From: Glaciecola sp965658765
Lineage (GTDB): Bacteria; Pseudomonadota; Gammaproteobacteria; Enterobacterales; Alteromonadaceae
Direction of reading: 5' to 3'
DNA length: 64,000 bases
NCBI GenBank assembly: GCA_965658765.1
Contig: CBFHTO010000013.1
Location: 1-64,000 of the forward strand
Shown: positions 8,841-17,262 of the stretch, piece after piece
How the letters are laid out: each line of letters starts with the position of its first letter
Position numbering within the stretch: position 1 is the first letter of the stretch
Notes under the pieces: model-generated
What the model was told of the DNA's origin: nothing
What the model saw: the letters and a program-made list of their open reading frames with translations, nothing else
The model's database searches: none
Program-made: the position numbers and the translations under genes

Positions 8841-9908
8841 ATGAAAAGTTACCCTAGTTTGAAAGAAATCAGCAATATAAATTACATTTTAAAGGCAAAA
8901 ATACTCGTCTTACTAATGTGCGTTTCTGCGATATCTTTTAGCGCAGACCGCAGCGCCGCAGAGGACTTTTCCTACACTCTCCCACAAAGTAAGCAAAATA
9001 CGTTTGAATTTTCATATGAAGACGAAAGCCTTTCTATCCCTTATCAAAGTCATCAGTCACAATTGCCAATAACAAAAGGCACAGTAATATTACTTGGCGT
9101 AAACAGTGTAGCTTCTAAAGAAGCTCAAATTTTGCAAGCCTGGTCCAAAAAACTTCCGAAATGGGGTTACAACACTTTATTTGTGTCTTATGACTCAGCC
9201 TTAATTGAGAAAATGATTACGGATAAGCAAAACGCTTCACAAAACCCAGATTTGAATCGCACAGACTCAAATGAGCAAGGCGATGGAACGCAAGAGACAG
9301 AACAAGCACCCGCTCAAGATGAAGCAAACTCGTCATCTAGCCTTACTGAAAGTCCTACTGATGATGAAGATCTAAATACTGAAACAGATCCAAGCAGTAA
9401 TCAAACATCAATACAACAAGATTTATGGCCACAAACGGGACTAAAGCCTTGGGAGTATCAAGCTGATGGCGCTTTACCCAAATTTGAACAATCTGTGGTC
9501 CTATTTGACGCCATACTAAGAAGCATCGAAAAACGCTTTTTACAGCAAGCTGGATACCGTATTCTGCTCAGCCAAGGCACCGCTGCCGCACTAGCGCTGC
9601 ATAGTCAAAGCAAAGAAGACACACTAAAAATGGACGCAAATGTCGTACTTTCACCATTTTGGCCAGAGCCACAATATAATAACGACATTGCCATATGGGC
9701 GGCCGATTCCGCGGTTCCTTTACTTGACCTCACCGGCTTACATGAAAATGCTTGGTCATTAAGTACGCAAGAGGCTCGTAGAATACAAAACAGCATAAAA
9801 TTGAACGCATTTTATCGGCAAAGAGGCATAGATAATGCTGCGACTCGTGATCAAACCTCAACTTTAGTTCGAGAGTTAATTGGTTGGACTCGCTATTTAG
9901 GCTGGTAA
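8841..9908 (+). CDS. Exported DUF3530 family protein (alpha/beta-hydrolase-like)
   Basis: The 355-residue product has an N-terminal signal peptide (basic start, hydrophobic KILVLLMCVSAISFSA). The rest fits DUF3530, an alpha/beta-hydrolase-like family of uncharacterised envelope proteins: a GTVILLGVNS strand, a LLSQGTAAALAL stretch where the nucleophile elbow would be, and a YRQRGI C-terminal signature. The elbow has no GxSxG, so catalysis is doubtful. A strongly acidic low-complexity insert of about 65 residues (roughly 130-195, rich in D, E, S, T, Q) splits the fold. The chosen ATG has no obvious ribosome site. Family assignment is from recall of the pattern. Confidence 0.7.
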   Translation: MKSYPSLKEISNINYILKAKILVLLMCVSAISFSADRSAAEDFSYTLPQSKQNTFEFSYEDESLSIPYQSHQSQLPITKGTVILLGVNSVASKEAQILQAWSKKLPKWGYNTLFVSYDSALIEKMITDKQNASQNPDLNRTDSNEQGDGTQETEQAPAQDEANSSSSLTESPTDDEDLNTETDPSSNQTSIQQDLWPQTGLKPWEYQADGALPKFEQSVVLFDAILRSIEKRFLQQAGYRILLSQGTAAALALHSQSKEDTLKMDANVVLSPFWPEPQYNNDIAIWAADSAVPLLDLTGLHENAWSLSTQEARRIQNSIKLNAFYRQRGIDNAATRDQTSTLVRELIGWTRYLGW

Positions 9909-9990
9909 ACTGACACTTCTATTTTTTGCGTTCTTTATATGTTGATACAAATCAATTAGTTAATCATATAGCCTGAGTTAAATCCCTTTT

Positions 9991-10365
9991 ATGCTTTTAG
10001 CCTACTATACTAAGGGCATCATTCAACCAGAAGTCAAAACATTGTACGTTCAGTCATTTATAGACAAAAAATCTTCTCAACTCATTTTTTATTTAGATGG
10101 GTTTTGGTACGAAAATCTGCCATACAAAGAGTTGGAGAATTTTATGTGGGATACACTGGAGGAATGGACTCAAGTTAAGAGTGTGCATTCACAGTTGTAC
10201 ACGCATAAAGAGCGTATATTTTGGCACATATTACACCAAAGCCAATTTGTCAGCGCAGACTCACTCCAGAATGATGAAATACTTAAAGCAGAGATAAGGC
10301 TCTGTATTGAATACCTTAAAAACAACGGTCCCTGCCCATTTGATGTCGTTGGCATGCGTCCATAA
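9991..10365 (+). CDS. Uncharacterised 124-residue protein
   Basis: I do not recognise this protein. It has no signal peptide or membrane segment and looks like a small cytoplasmic alpha/beta protein. Its N-terminal half has strand-like hydrophobic stretches (KTLYVQSF, SQLIFYLDGFWYENL). The C-terminal half is helical, with several Trp and His residues, and ends in a PFDVVGMRP tail. It stands alone between the DUF3530 gene (82 bp upstream) and a convergent diguanylate cyclase gene. Coding is supported by the length without stops and by a composition like that of its neighbours. Function unknown. Confidence 0.6.
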   Translation: MLLAYYTKGIIQPEVKTLYVQSFIDKKSSQLIFYLDGFWYENLPYKELENFMWDTLEEWTQVKSVHSQLYTHKERIFWHILHQSQFVSADSLQNDEILKAEIRLCIEYLKNNGPCPFDVVGMRP

Positions 10366-10381
10366 GATATTTAAGATTCTC

Positions 10382-11350
10382 TTAATCCACTAACTCAGGT
10401 GAACAAACAACTTGGTTTCTACCTTGTTCTTTTGCCTTATATAATGCTTGGTCTGCAGCTTCAATCCACATTTGTGACTTTTTAAACTGTTTATTGAAGC
10501 CCGCGCAGCCCAGACTGCAGGTATATGTAATGCTTACTCCCTCTGCATCTACGACCGCTTCCATGGTGGATTGTCTGATCCTTTCAGCCACAACAACCGC
10601 GTCTTTTTGGTTCGTGTTGGGCAAAAGAACTACAAACTCTTCACCTCCATAGCGTCCCAATACGTCAGTTTCGCGAGTGGACTGCCTTATAATCTTGGCG
10701 AAATGCTGAATCACTGTATCGCCTGCTTGGTGTCCATAGGTATCATTGACCTTTTTAAAGTGGTCGATATCTAAAATGATAAGGGTTGTATCCGCGTTCG
10801 TTCTAAACGCAAGTTTGTGCTCTCTATCAAAGACCTCTTGCCAATATCGGCGATTATTGAGTTGAGTTAAACCATCAATACGACTGATTGTTTCAAGCTG
10901 ATTGTTAAGCGCTTCTATACGGATTTTACTTTGCGCTTGGTCGGTAACGTCATAAATCAAAAAACAGAGCTTTTCAACACTACCGCTTGAGCTTAATAAG
11001 GGAGTAATTGAGACATTTTGATACATAAATTCTGCATCAGAGGTTAAAGGACGGCTTGCAGGAAACTGGAACAGATAGTTTCGTTGCTCCCATATAATAA
11101 AGACTGGACTGGCTAATTCAAAAACCGCATCGCATTTTTTTATCAACCAATTTTTTTGAAGCTCTGGAAATAAGTCAAAAAGGTCTTGTCCAACCAGTTC
11201 CTGTTCAGAAACACCGCTGTGGTTTTGCATAAACGGGTTCCAGACCTCAAGTTTAAAGTCCTTATCTACAATAAAAATGCCAATCTCTAAGGAAGAGAGT
11301 AATGCATTAAGCCAATGCTTGGATTGATTTGCTTTATTCTGTTCTGGCAT
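10382..11350 (-). CDS. Diguanylate cyclase with PAS domain
   Basis: The 322-residue protein makes c-di-GMP from two GTP. A PAS sensor domain spans about residues 12-135 and a GGDEF domain about 155-318. The active site is intact (RYGGEEF), and an inhibitory I-site RETD sits just upstream, so product feedback is expected. There are no membrane segments, so it acts in the cytoplasm. It starts 11 bp after a receiver-CheC gene on the same strand, and the two probably form one operon and pathway. Confidence 0.93.
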   Translation of the reverse strand: MPEQNKANQSKHWLNALLSSLEIGIFIVDKDFKLEVWNPFMQNHSGVSEQELVGQDLFDLFPELQKNWLIKKCDAVFELASPVFIIWEQRNYLFQFPASRPLTSDAEFMYQNVSITPLLSSSGSVEKLCFLIYDVTDQAQSKIRIEALNNQLETISRIDGLTQLNNRRYWQEVFDREHKLAFRTNADTTLIILDIDHFKKVNDTYGHQAGDTVIQHFAKIIRQSTRETDVLGRYGGEEFVVLLPNTNQKDAVVVAERIRQSTMEAVVDAEGVSITYTCSLGCAGFNKQFKKSQMWIEAADQALYKAKEQGRNQVVCSPELVD

Positions 11351-11361
11351 TGTTATCCTCG

Positions 11362-12396
11362 CTATTGCGCACTTAATTTGCTTAGTCTTTCAGTAACTTG
11401 GTCTAAGCAGCGCTGCGGAAACAACAACAACAATTCAAAATTTACGTCAACTGAAAAGATTGAGTAAGCGATTTCTACCATCAAGACTTTTTCGAGTTTC
11501 GTTGCGTTTCGATTCACTAGTTCTTCAAGATTACAATGCATGCCCAAAACACTCGGCGTCGTATGACTGAGGCTTATTTGCAGCTGATTAGATAAGCCGC
11601 TCAAGCATGCGCCTACGATAATATTAGAAATATCCATTAGGGCTTCTAATTGCAGTTCTTCAGAGTCGTCATCCATTGGATAACCCAACAGAGCATAAAT
11701 ACTTTTAACTCGAGTGTCATTAAATAGAATGAGCGCCTCGCCTCGAAGTTTTTGACTGACAAAGCCTTTCGATACCGCGGAAACCTTTTCGTTCTTATCT
11801 ATATCACCAATTGCCATAGAAAGCTCGTTGCTATTCACAAGGGCAATGTTTGGAACAGGCAAATCTACGAAGCAATTTAGCACTCTAGCAAGTGATTTTC
11901 CCGCTTGCCCCATGGCGATGTTGGTAAGTTCTCTAAACATATCAAGCTGTTCATCAACGCTATGCGGAGTAACGGATGCTATGTCTGTCTCAGCCAGATG
12001 CCTATCACCCTCGTATATACCGTATTTCTCAAGGATGTCCATCAGCTTGTCTATGTCGATGGGTTTTTCAATAAAATCAAGCGCACCCATTTCAATTACG
12101 CGATTTCGGGCCTCGTCTTGTACATCTCCCGAAACGACAATGACGATAGTTTGTAAATCATATTCACGAATGACTTTTAATGTTTCATAGCCATCCATCA
12201 CAGGCATATTCAGATCTAGAAATAATACATGAGCCAAGCCTTTTTCTATCTTATCAATCGCTTGCTGCCCGTTTTCAGCATAGTTGATTTCGACATTCCA
12301 ATGCTCAGGTAAACTCCGCGCCATAGCATTTCGCGCGAATGAAGAATCATCGCAAATGACAATTGGCAGAGCTTGGCTAGCTTGGTTCTCGGTCAT
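11362..12396 (-). CDS. Response regulator with CheC-like phosphatase domain
   Basis: This 344-residue protein has an N-terminal receiver (about 1-125) with all key residues: the DD pair in VICDDSSFAR, phospho-Asp in FLDLNMPVMDG, Ser in VVSGD and Lys in EKPID. The C-terminal part (about 145-340) resembles CheC/CheX/FliY phosphatases. Two copies of the E/D-x2-N active motif are visible, ELTNIAMG and DISNIIVG. CheC proteins dephosphorylate CheY-P, so a receiver fused to CheC may control its own or another receiver's phosphorylation. No histidine kinase or chemotaxis gene lies nearby. It precedes the PAS diguanylate cyclase gene by 11 bp. Confidence 0.88.
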   Translation of the reverse strand: MTENQASQALPIVICDDSSFARNAMARSLPEHWNVEINYAENGQQAIDKIEKGLAHVLFLDLNMPVMDGYETLKVIREYDLQTIVIVVSGDVQDEARNRVIEMGALDFIEKPIDIDKLMDILEKYGIYEGDRHLAETDIASVTPHSVDEQLDMFRELTNIAMGQAGKSLARVLNCFVDLPVPNIALVNSNELSMAIGDIDKNEKVSAVSKGFVSQKLRGEALILFNDTRVKSIYALLGYPMDDDSEELQLEALMDISNIIVGACLSGLSNQLQISLSHTTPSVLGMHCNLEELVNRNATKLEKVLMVEIAYSIFSVDVNFELLLLFPQRCLDQVTERLSKLSAQ

Positions 12397-12567
12397 TAAA
12401 TATACTCAGTAAATTAAATCCATATAGACGCTCAAATTATTGTTTTATGTGCGGATAAAGTCCCGCAACCCAGATGCATGCTAAACTAGACATAAAGAAG
12501 TTAAAACCCTTTTGAAACTAAAGTATAGAATACTCATAATTTTTTCAGTTTTAACGAGCAGCAAATA

Positions 12568-15231
12568 CTAATTTCTTGCAGGCGCAATCACCACGGCATT
12601 CGCTAAGAGCACGTTAAGACCATTTAAATACGCTCTGGTAGTTGGGCTTTGGGTAAAAGCTATTACCATCCCGCTACCTAACTGTGAAGCCATAACAAAA
12701 GGCTTATACGCCAGTTGCTGTCGATTTTCTTCCCACAAATAACCGCTTTGCAGGAGTTGATCAGGGCCAGCAAAGTAAAATACGTTTACTCCATCGGCTT
12801 TGTTTAAAGGCGTATAAATATCTCGCCCAGTCAACAGTGCACTTACCGAACCTGCATCATACCCTGAGCTCAACCAGTGATTATTATCTGTAATGCTTTT
12901 CAATAATACACCTGGGACATCTTCTGGACTTTTTTTATGGTTATGCGTCAGCGCTTCGTATTCATCTACTGTCGCAATGTTCTGTCCTTCGACTTTTCCA
13001 GAGCTGTCATTACTCTTTGAGTCAGTCGGCTTATTGTTACTTGCATACTCACGTTTGGTTGCAAGTAAACCAACGGCATCGCTGGCAATATTGGCGACTG
13101 AGGACTCTATCGCTATCAGCACTCCCCCCTCAGCAACAAACTTATTTAATTTACTAGCCATTCTAGAAATCGGATTGCCGTATGTATCTGGCAGAATAAG
13201 CACATCATATAAGGATAAATCCGCTCGATTAAGATTAGATAGGCGGATTGGTGCAACTGGTATGCCTAATTGACGCTCTAACACAAAGCGAGTATTACCC
13301 GCTGAACTTGCCGCTGTGCCCTCGCCCCATCCGATAGCAACTTTCGGCATGCTTAAGCGCACAAAAGATCGGCTTCCGAAGTTTGGTCCGTCCTCTACCC
13401 AACTATCTGACATTGCGCTTACTTCAGCTCCAAACTTTTTTGAAATACGCGTTAACTTATCAAATAAATCTGCATCGTTATCTGCCTGGCTAAAAATGAC
13501 GCTTCCCATAGGAAACACTTTACCTTTATACGTGAAGGCGCGATCAGTGGTCTTACCTACAAGCCCGGATTTTAGAGCTTCAATCACTAAACGTACTTGC
13601 CCACCATCGTCCCAGGGAACAGCATAAGCAAAATCAGCTTTTGCGAAGCTTGGAGTATCCATCGCTTCACTTGCTACTATTGGCCTTGCACCGTCTAAAT
13701 CAACTCGAGAACAACTTTTTACGCTGACGCCGTGCATAAGCGGAAGTGACCAAGCCGTAACATCATAAAGTTGATGTCTAAGCCCAGCGTCTCGTCTACG
13801 CTCTTGCTCAGTAATGAATTCATCCGCTAGCTCAGTTTTCTCACTTAACAAAGTATCAATAAGGCGCCCTTGCGCTTGAGCCTTATCTACGATTATCGCG
13901 CCATTTGGGAGCGTTGTTTTACACTGTTTCGTTGCGCCAACGATGCGTTGTACCTCGACTCCTTGAGCTGCTAAATTTCGTGCAAGCGACTCAGCCTCAA
14001 ATGTGTTTTTACTCAGATCGAAAACAAAATATCGGTTTTTATCCTTTTTATACTGCTTAGACGCACTTGCTCTATACTCTCGATATGCATTTAAAAAGTC
14101 ATTTTTATTGTTCGATACAGTTTCGAGCGTCGCTAATGTGGTCAATACATTATTGCGGACACCGTCTGCAAAGGTCAGTACAGTGCCGTCTTTTCTTTTA
14201 TAGCGAAGCCCTCTTGGCGATGCCTGCTCAAAAGTCATCGCAATAGCGCCATTTAGCGTTGGCCACATATCCCCATACCCTGGGTAAAAAGCGTCATAAA
14301 CTTCACGTGTAAAATATGGCACGCCAAATTGGTCAAACCAAGTCGCCATGTTTTTTCCTAACTGAGCTTGGGTCTGGCGTTGAGACTTAGTTATGTTGGG
14401 GTTATAAGGGCGAGCGGCAGGAGGAAAATAATAAGTACTGTCACCACTCATTTCATGACTATCCACATAAATGACGGGGTGCCATTCTAAAACTGCGGCC
14501 ACTTTGCCTTGTGTTTCTGGCTGTGTCATTGCAAACCAATCGCGATTTAGGTCGAATAAATAATGATTAAATCGCCCTCTTGGCCATGGTTGATTATGTT
14601 CAGCCGTGTGTCGGTCATCCAGCGCAGTCATCCCAAGTGAAGAATAAAAGCTATGCACAAATCGCGCTCTACCGTCAGGGTTCTGACTTGGGTCTAGAAT
14701 CACGATGACATTTTCTAGGACCTTATCTACTAGCTCGTTATTTTTTGCTGCAAGTAAATGATAGGCCAAAAATAAAGCGCTATCGGGAGGCGTTACTTCG
14801 TCACCGTGCACACCGAACGATAACCATACAACGGCCGGTAAGTCATTTAGCGTTTCTGGATTAATCGATGCTCCGTCACCAAGTTGTGAAAGCTTCTTTT
14901 TTACGTCTTCTAGCTTTCTAATATTTTGTTCAGAGGAAATAACCGCATACTGTAAGTCCCTACCTTGCCAGCTTTGTGCGTAAGTATGTACTTGCATACG
15001 CTGCGAGTTAGTTTCAGCGAGCGCGGCAAAATAATCTGTAATCTGACTTGGACTTGATATCTGTTCACCGTGATGGTGCCCAACGACCTGCTCAAGGGTA
15101 GGCACCGCAGGCGAATATTCAGCGGGCGGGTATTCTTGCGCACGGGAATAAAACGCAAACAATAAAAGTGTAAAAATGGCAAAGGCATGTAGGCTGAAAT
15201 GAGATTTATTTTGTTTTATTTTTTGACTCAT
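12568..15231 (-). CDS. Exported M14 family zinc carboxypeptidase
   Basis: This is a large secreted peptidase of 887 residues with an N-terminal signal peptide (hydrophobic AFAIFTLLLFAFYSRA). The M14 catalytic domain has the zinc ligands HGDE (residues 142-145) and the third His in DSHEMSG (near 259), with the substrate-binding region DLNRDW between them. A Glu in MTFEQAS is a candidate catalytic base. The C-terminal 350 residues contain a class I amidotransferase-like fold (VLILPDTYGNP, GGVLIAIES), common in large M14 proteins of marine bacteria. A GGA ribosome site precedes the ATG. It probably digests environmental peptides, but the substrate is unknown. Confidence 0.9.
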   Translation of the reverse strand: MSQKIKQNKSHFSLHAFAIFTLLLFAFYSRAQEYPPAEYSPAVPTLEQVVGHHHGEQISSPSQITDYFAALAETNSQRMQVHTYAQSWQGRDLQYAVISSEQNIRKLEDVKKKLSQLGDGASINPETLNDLPAVVWLSFGVHGDEVTPPDSALFLAYHLLAAKNNELVDKVLENVIVILDPSQNPDGRARFVHSFYSSLGMTALDDRHTAEHNQPWPRGRFNHYLFDLNRDWFAMTQPETQGKVAAVLEWHPVIYVDSHEMSGDSTYYFPPAARPYNPNITKSQRQTQAQLGKNMATWFDQFGVPYFTREVYDAFYPGYGDMWPTLNGAIAMTFEQASPRGLRYKRKDGTVLTFADGVRNNVLTTLATLETVSNNKNDFLNAYREYRASASKQYKKDKNRYFVFDLSKNTFEAESLARNLAAQGVEVQRIVGATKQCKTTLPNGAIIVDKAQAQGRLIDTLLSEKTELADEFITEQERRRDAGLRHQLYDVTAWSLPLMHGVSVKSCSRVDLDGARPIVASEAMDTPSFAKADFAYAVPWDDGGQVRLVIEALKSGLVGKTTDRAFTYKGKVFPMGSVIFSQADNDADLFDKLTRISKKFGAEVSAMSDSWVEDGPNFGSRSFVRLSMPKVAIGWGEGTAASSAGNTRFVLERQLGIPVAPIRLSNLNRADLSLYDVLILPDTYGNPISRMASKLNKFVAEGGVLIAIESSVANIASDAVGLLATKREYASNNKPTDSKSNDSSGKVEGQNIATVDEYEALTHNHKKSPEDVPGVLLKSITDNNHWLSSGYDAGSVSALLTGRDIYTPLNKADGVNVFYFAGPDQLLQSGYLWEENRQQLAYKPFVMASQLGSGMVIAFTQSPTTRAYLNGLNVLLANAVVIAPARN

Positions 15232-15290
15232 CTAAAGTTCCGTTGGCTTTATTGATACTTAAGGGTTTAAGACCCACGCTGAAACACCAA

Positions 15291-15309
15291 AAAGGGCCGT
15301 TGGCCCTTT
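15291..15309 (-). terminator. Rho-independent terminator of the 47-codon gene
   Basis: A perfect 8-bp stem (AAAGGGCC / GGCCCTTT) with a 3-base loop is followed, on the minus strand, by a run of T. It lies 45 bp beyond the stop of the small acidic protein gene and upstream of the M14 gene. It separates their transcripts and supports the small gene as a real unit. Confidence 0.85.
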
Positions 15310-15354
15310 CACTGAATAGCACATCTACTTGGTGCATACACTGTGGTAATGAAA

Positions 15355-15498
15355 TTATCCCAAGCTAGCTGAATTACTTCCTGTCCCACCTTCTTCGTCA
15401 CTAGGGGGTGGAGCTTGTTCGTTCTCATTCGCTAAAGGGGCTGTGTCTTCACTTTCACCGCCAGTTGGTTGAGCGTGTTCTTCTTTTGAATTTGACAT
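15355..15498 (-). CDS. Small acidic disordered protein, 47 residues
   Basis: This short gene lies in an otherwise empty gap. It has an ATG with an AAGGAT ribosome site 5-6 bases upstream, an open frame of 47 codons and its own terminator. The product is rich in Glu, Ser, Gly, Pro and Asn and nearly lacks hydrophobic residues, so it is probably disordered. It starts MSNSKEEHAQ and ends in a DEEGG motif followed by TGSNSASLG. A double glycine nine residues from the end recalls processed export leaders, but no usual leader consensus is present. It is divergent from a ComP-like membrane sensor, with 78 bp between the starts. Function unknown. Confidence 0.65.
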   Translation of the reverse strand: MSNSKEEHAQPTGGESEDTAPLANENEQAPPPSDEEGGTGSNSASLG

Positions 15499-15576
15499 TT
15501 TTTATCCTTAACAAGTTTGAAAAACTACTATAGTGTAATCATCGTTGATAATACAAGTAATAGTTCAGGAATGAAG

Positions 15577-17262
15577 ATGAACGCGGTAAACCAAAAGATA
15601 AAAAGAAACACCGCGCTGATTGGCTTAGCAAAATGGATTTATGTTGCGTCGGTTTGCTTTGTTTTGATATTCGTCAGCCTTGGCATAACGCTTCTAGCCA
15701 ATTTAAACGCCACACCTGAGGCGCACACTCAGCAATACGGCGCTTCGATATATAAGTATCCTTTGTTCAATCGTTACGCTGTTTATTCTGTGCCGGGTTC
15801 AGAACTTCGAAAAACAGGGCTCCGGTATGGTCGACTACTATCAGTGAATGGATGCAAAACCGAGGACTTCGATGCGCTATCGGCGCTCCACAAATGTGCA
15901 AATATAGATACTAGCGATGCCTTATCACTTACTTATATTGGCTTCAACGAAGAACAAGAAATCACAATAAATAAAAGTGTAACAAGTAAACCAGTCATTC
16001 ACGATTATGGTTATTACTTGATAGACAGCGTGCTAATGAGCCTCTCTTTATTTTTATCTCTGCTGCTATTTATCAAAGCAGGTAAGTTCCTCTCGGGTTT
16101 TTTAATCAGTTATTTATTGTTATTGACGGTTTGTGAAAGCCAGTTTTTCTATTTAGGCAGCACTGCGCTTGGCGCTGCCGCACTAGAATCCGTGAGGATC
16201 AGTATTGCCTTAACCATTGGTCCTATCGCGATGTATTTTTTCCCACAAGCCTTTGACAAGCAGTTTTGGAAAAGAAAACAGTTTATCCTTGTCTGCGCAT
16301 GTATATTCGCTCTTCTGATTACTCGGTATTTTTTCTCCTATTCTAGCCTCGTATATGTGATTTCAATTACTCTAATTGTGCTGATTTTCCATTTTGTATC
16401 TAAGTACAAAAGCGTCCTCAACAAAAAAGAGCGAAAGCAAGTTATTACAATGCTATTTTGTCTAAGCTTGGGGCTAATTTTGTATTTTCCATTGATCAAC
16501 TTCGGCGGCGTATATGGCTTTTTGATCGGGCGCTATATTCTTTTTGTAAGCATTGGACTTGGTGTTTTCTTTGCCTTGATGCGCTACGGCTTATGGCAAG
16601 TCGAATCACTTATTTCGAAATCTGCGACATTGAGTATTCTCTCCATCATTGCTTTTTCAGCTTGGGCTGGCCTAGACCAAGGCATGCAGGCCTTATTAAA
16701 CCAGACCATTGGATTGAGTAATAAAACCTTCACAGCGTTTTTAGCAGCCGCCATAAGTTCGCTATTCGCTGTACCCGCCTACAATTATATATCTAACTCT
16801 TGCGATTCATTTTTCAACAAAGATTTGCATCAGCTTAAACGCCTCCTTAGCAAGGAGATACTTGTGCTTGCCGAAACGCAAACACTGCACACCTTTGTTG
16901 AACGCTTTTGTAAGCGCTTATTAGAGTTAAGCGGAGCCCAAAAAGTAGAGTTAATATTTGCAGACCACCAAAGGTTACCCAACGCTATCGAACAGGTTGA
17001 ATCTAAAGTCATCGAAATGGATGAATACTCGATGGTTAAGAAAGAATATTTTTCATATGAGATTGATCACATTCTTTCAGTAAAATTGTGCTTAACCTAC
17101 GTAGACCGGAGAATAAATAGAGAGATAAAACACGAGCTAGAGGAAGGTACTGATGAAATGGCACGCGCACTTGCTTCTTGTTCAAGATGGAATTATCTCG
17201 AAAATATAGCACCGAAGACAAGCCTTCAAGGCTCTAGCCTTACACCGCAAATGGATAAGTAA
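15577..17262 (+). CDS. ComP-like multi-pass membrane sensor protein without kinase domain
   Basis: The start at 15577 gives 561 residues and follows AGGA at a good distance. An N-terminal membrane helix (about 14-43) is followed by an extracytoplasmic PDZ-like domain (GLRYGRLLSVNGC, about 75-130). About eight further membrane helices run from about 148 to 385. The cytoplasmic tail has a helical linker (FFNKDLHQLKRLLSKE) and a GAF-like fold. The layout resembles ComP-type and 7TM-GAF histidine kinases, but no phospho-acceptor His box or HATPase motif is present and the protein ends where those would begin. It could be a receptor that works through a partner. The gene overlaps thyA tail to tail by 23 bp. 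Confidence 0.65.
   Translation: MNAVNQKIKRNTALIGLAKWIYVASVCFVLIFVSLGITLLANLNATPEAHTQQYGASIYKYPLFNRYAVYSVPGSELRKTGLRYGRLLSVNGCKTEDFDALSALHKCANIDTSDALSLTYIGFNEEQEITINKSVTSKPVIHDYGYYLIDSVLMSLSLFLSLLLFIKAGKFLSGFLISYLLLLTVCESQFFYLGSTALGAAALESVRISIALTIGPIAMYFFPQAFDKQFWKRKQFILVCACIFALLITRYFFSYSSLVYVISITLIVLIFHFVSKYKSVLNKKERKQVITMLFCLSLGLILYFPLINFGGVYGFLIGRYILFVSIGLGVFFALMRYGLWQVESLISKSATLSILSIIAFSAWAGLDQGMQALLNQTIGLSNKTFTAFLAAAISSLFAVPAYNYISNSCDSFFNKDLHQLKRLLSKEILVLAETQTLHTFVERFCKRLLELSGAQKVELIFADHQRLPNAIEQVESKVIEMDEYSMVKKEYFSYEIDHILSVKLCLTYVDRRINREIKHELEEGTDEMARALASCSRWNYLENIAPKTSLQGSSLTPQMDK

Noticed and set aside
15517..15576. Upstream TTG start for the ComP-like sensor
   Set aside because: It lacks a ribosome site, adds 20 residues ahead of the basic signal segment and lies close to the divergent gene's start. 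The ATG after AGGA is better.
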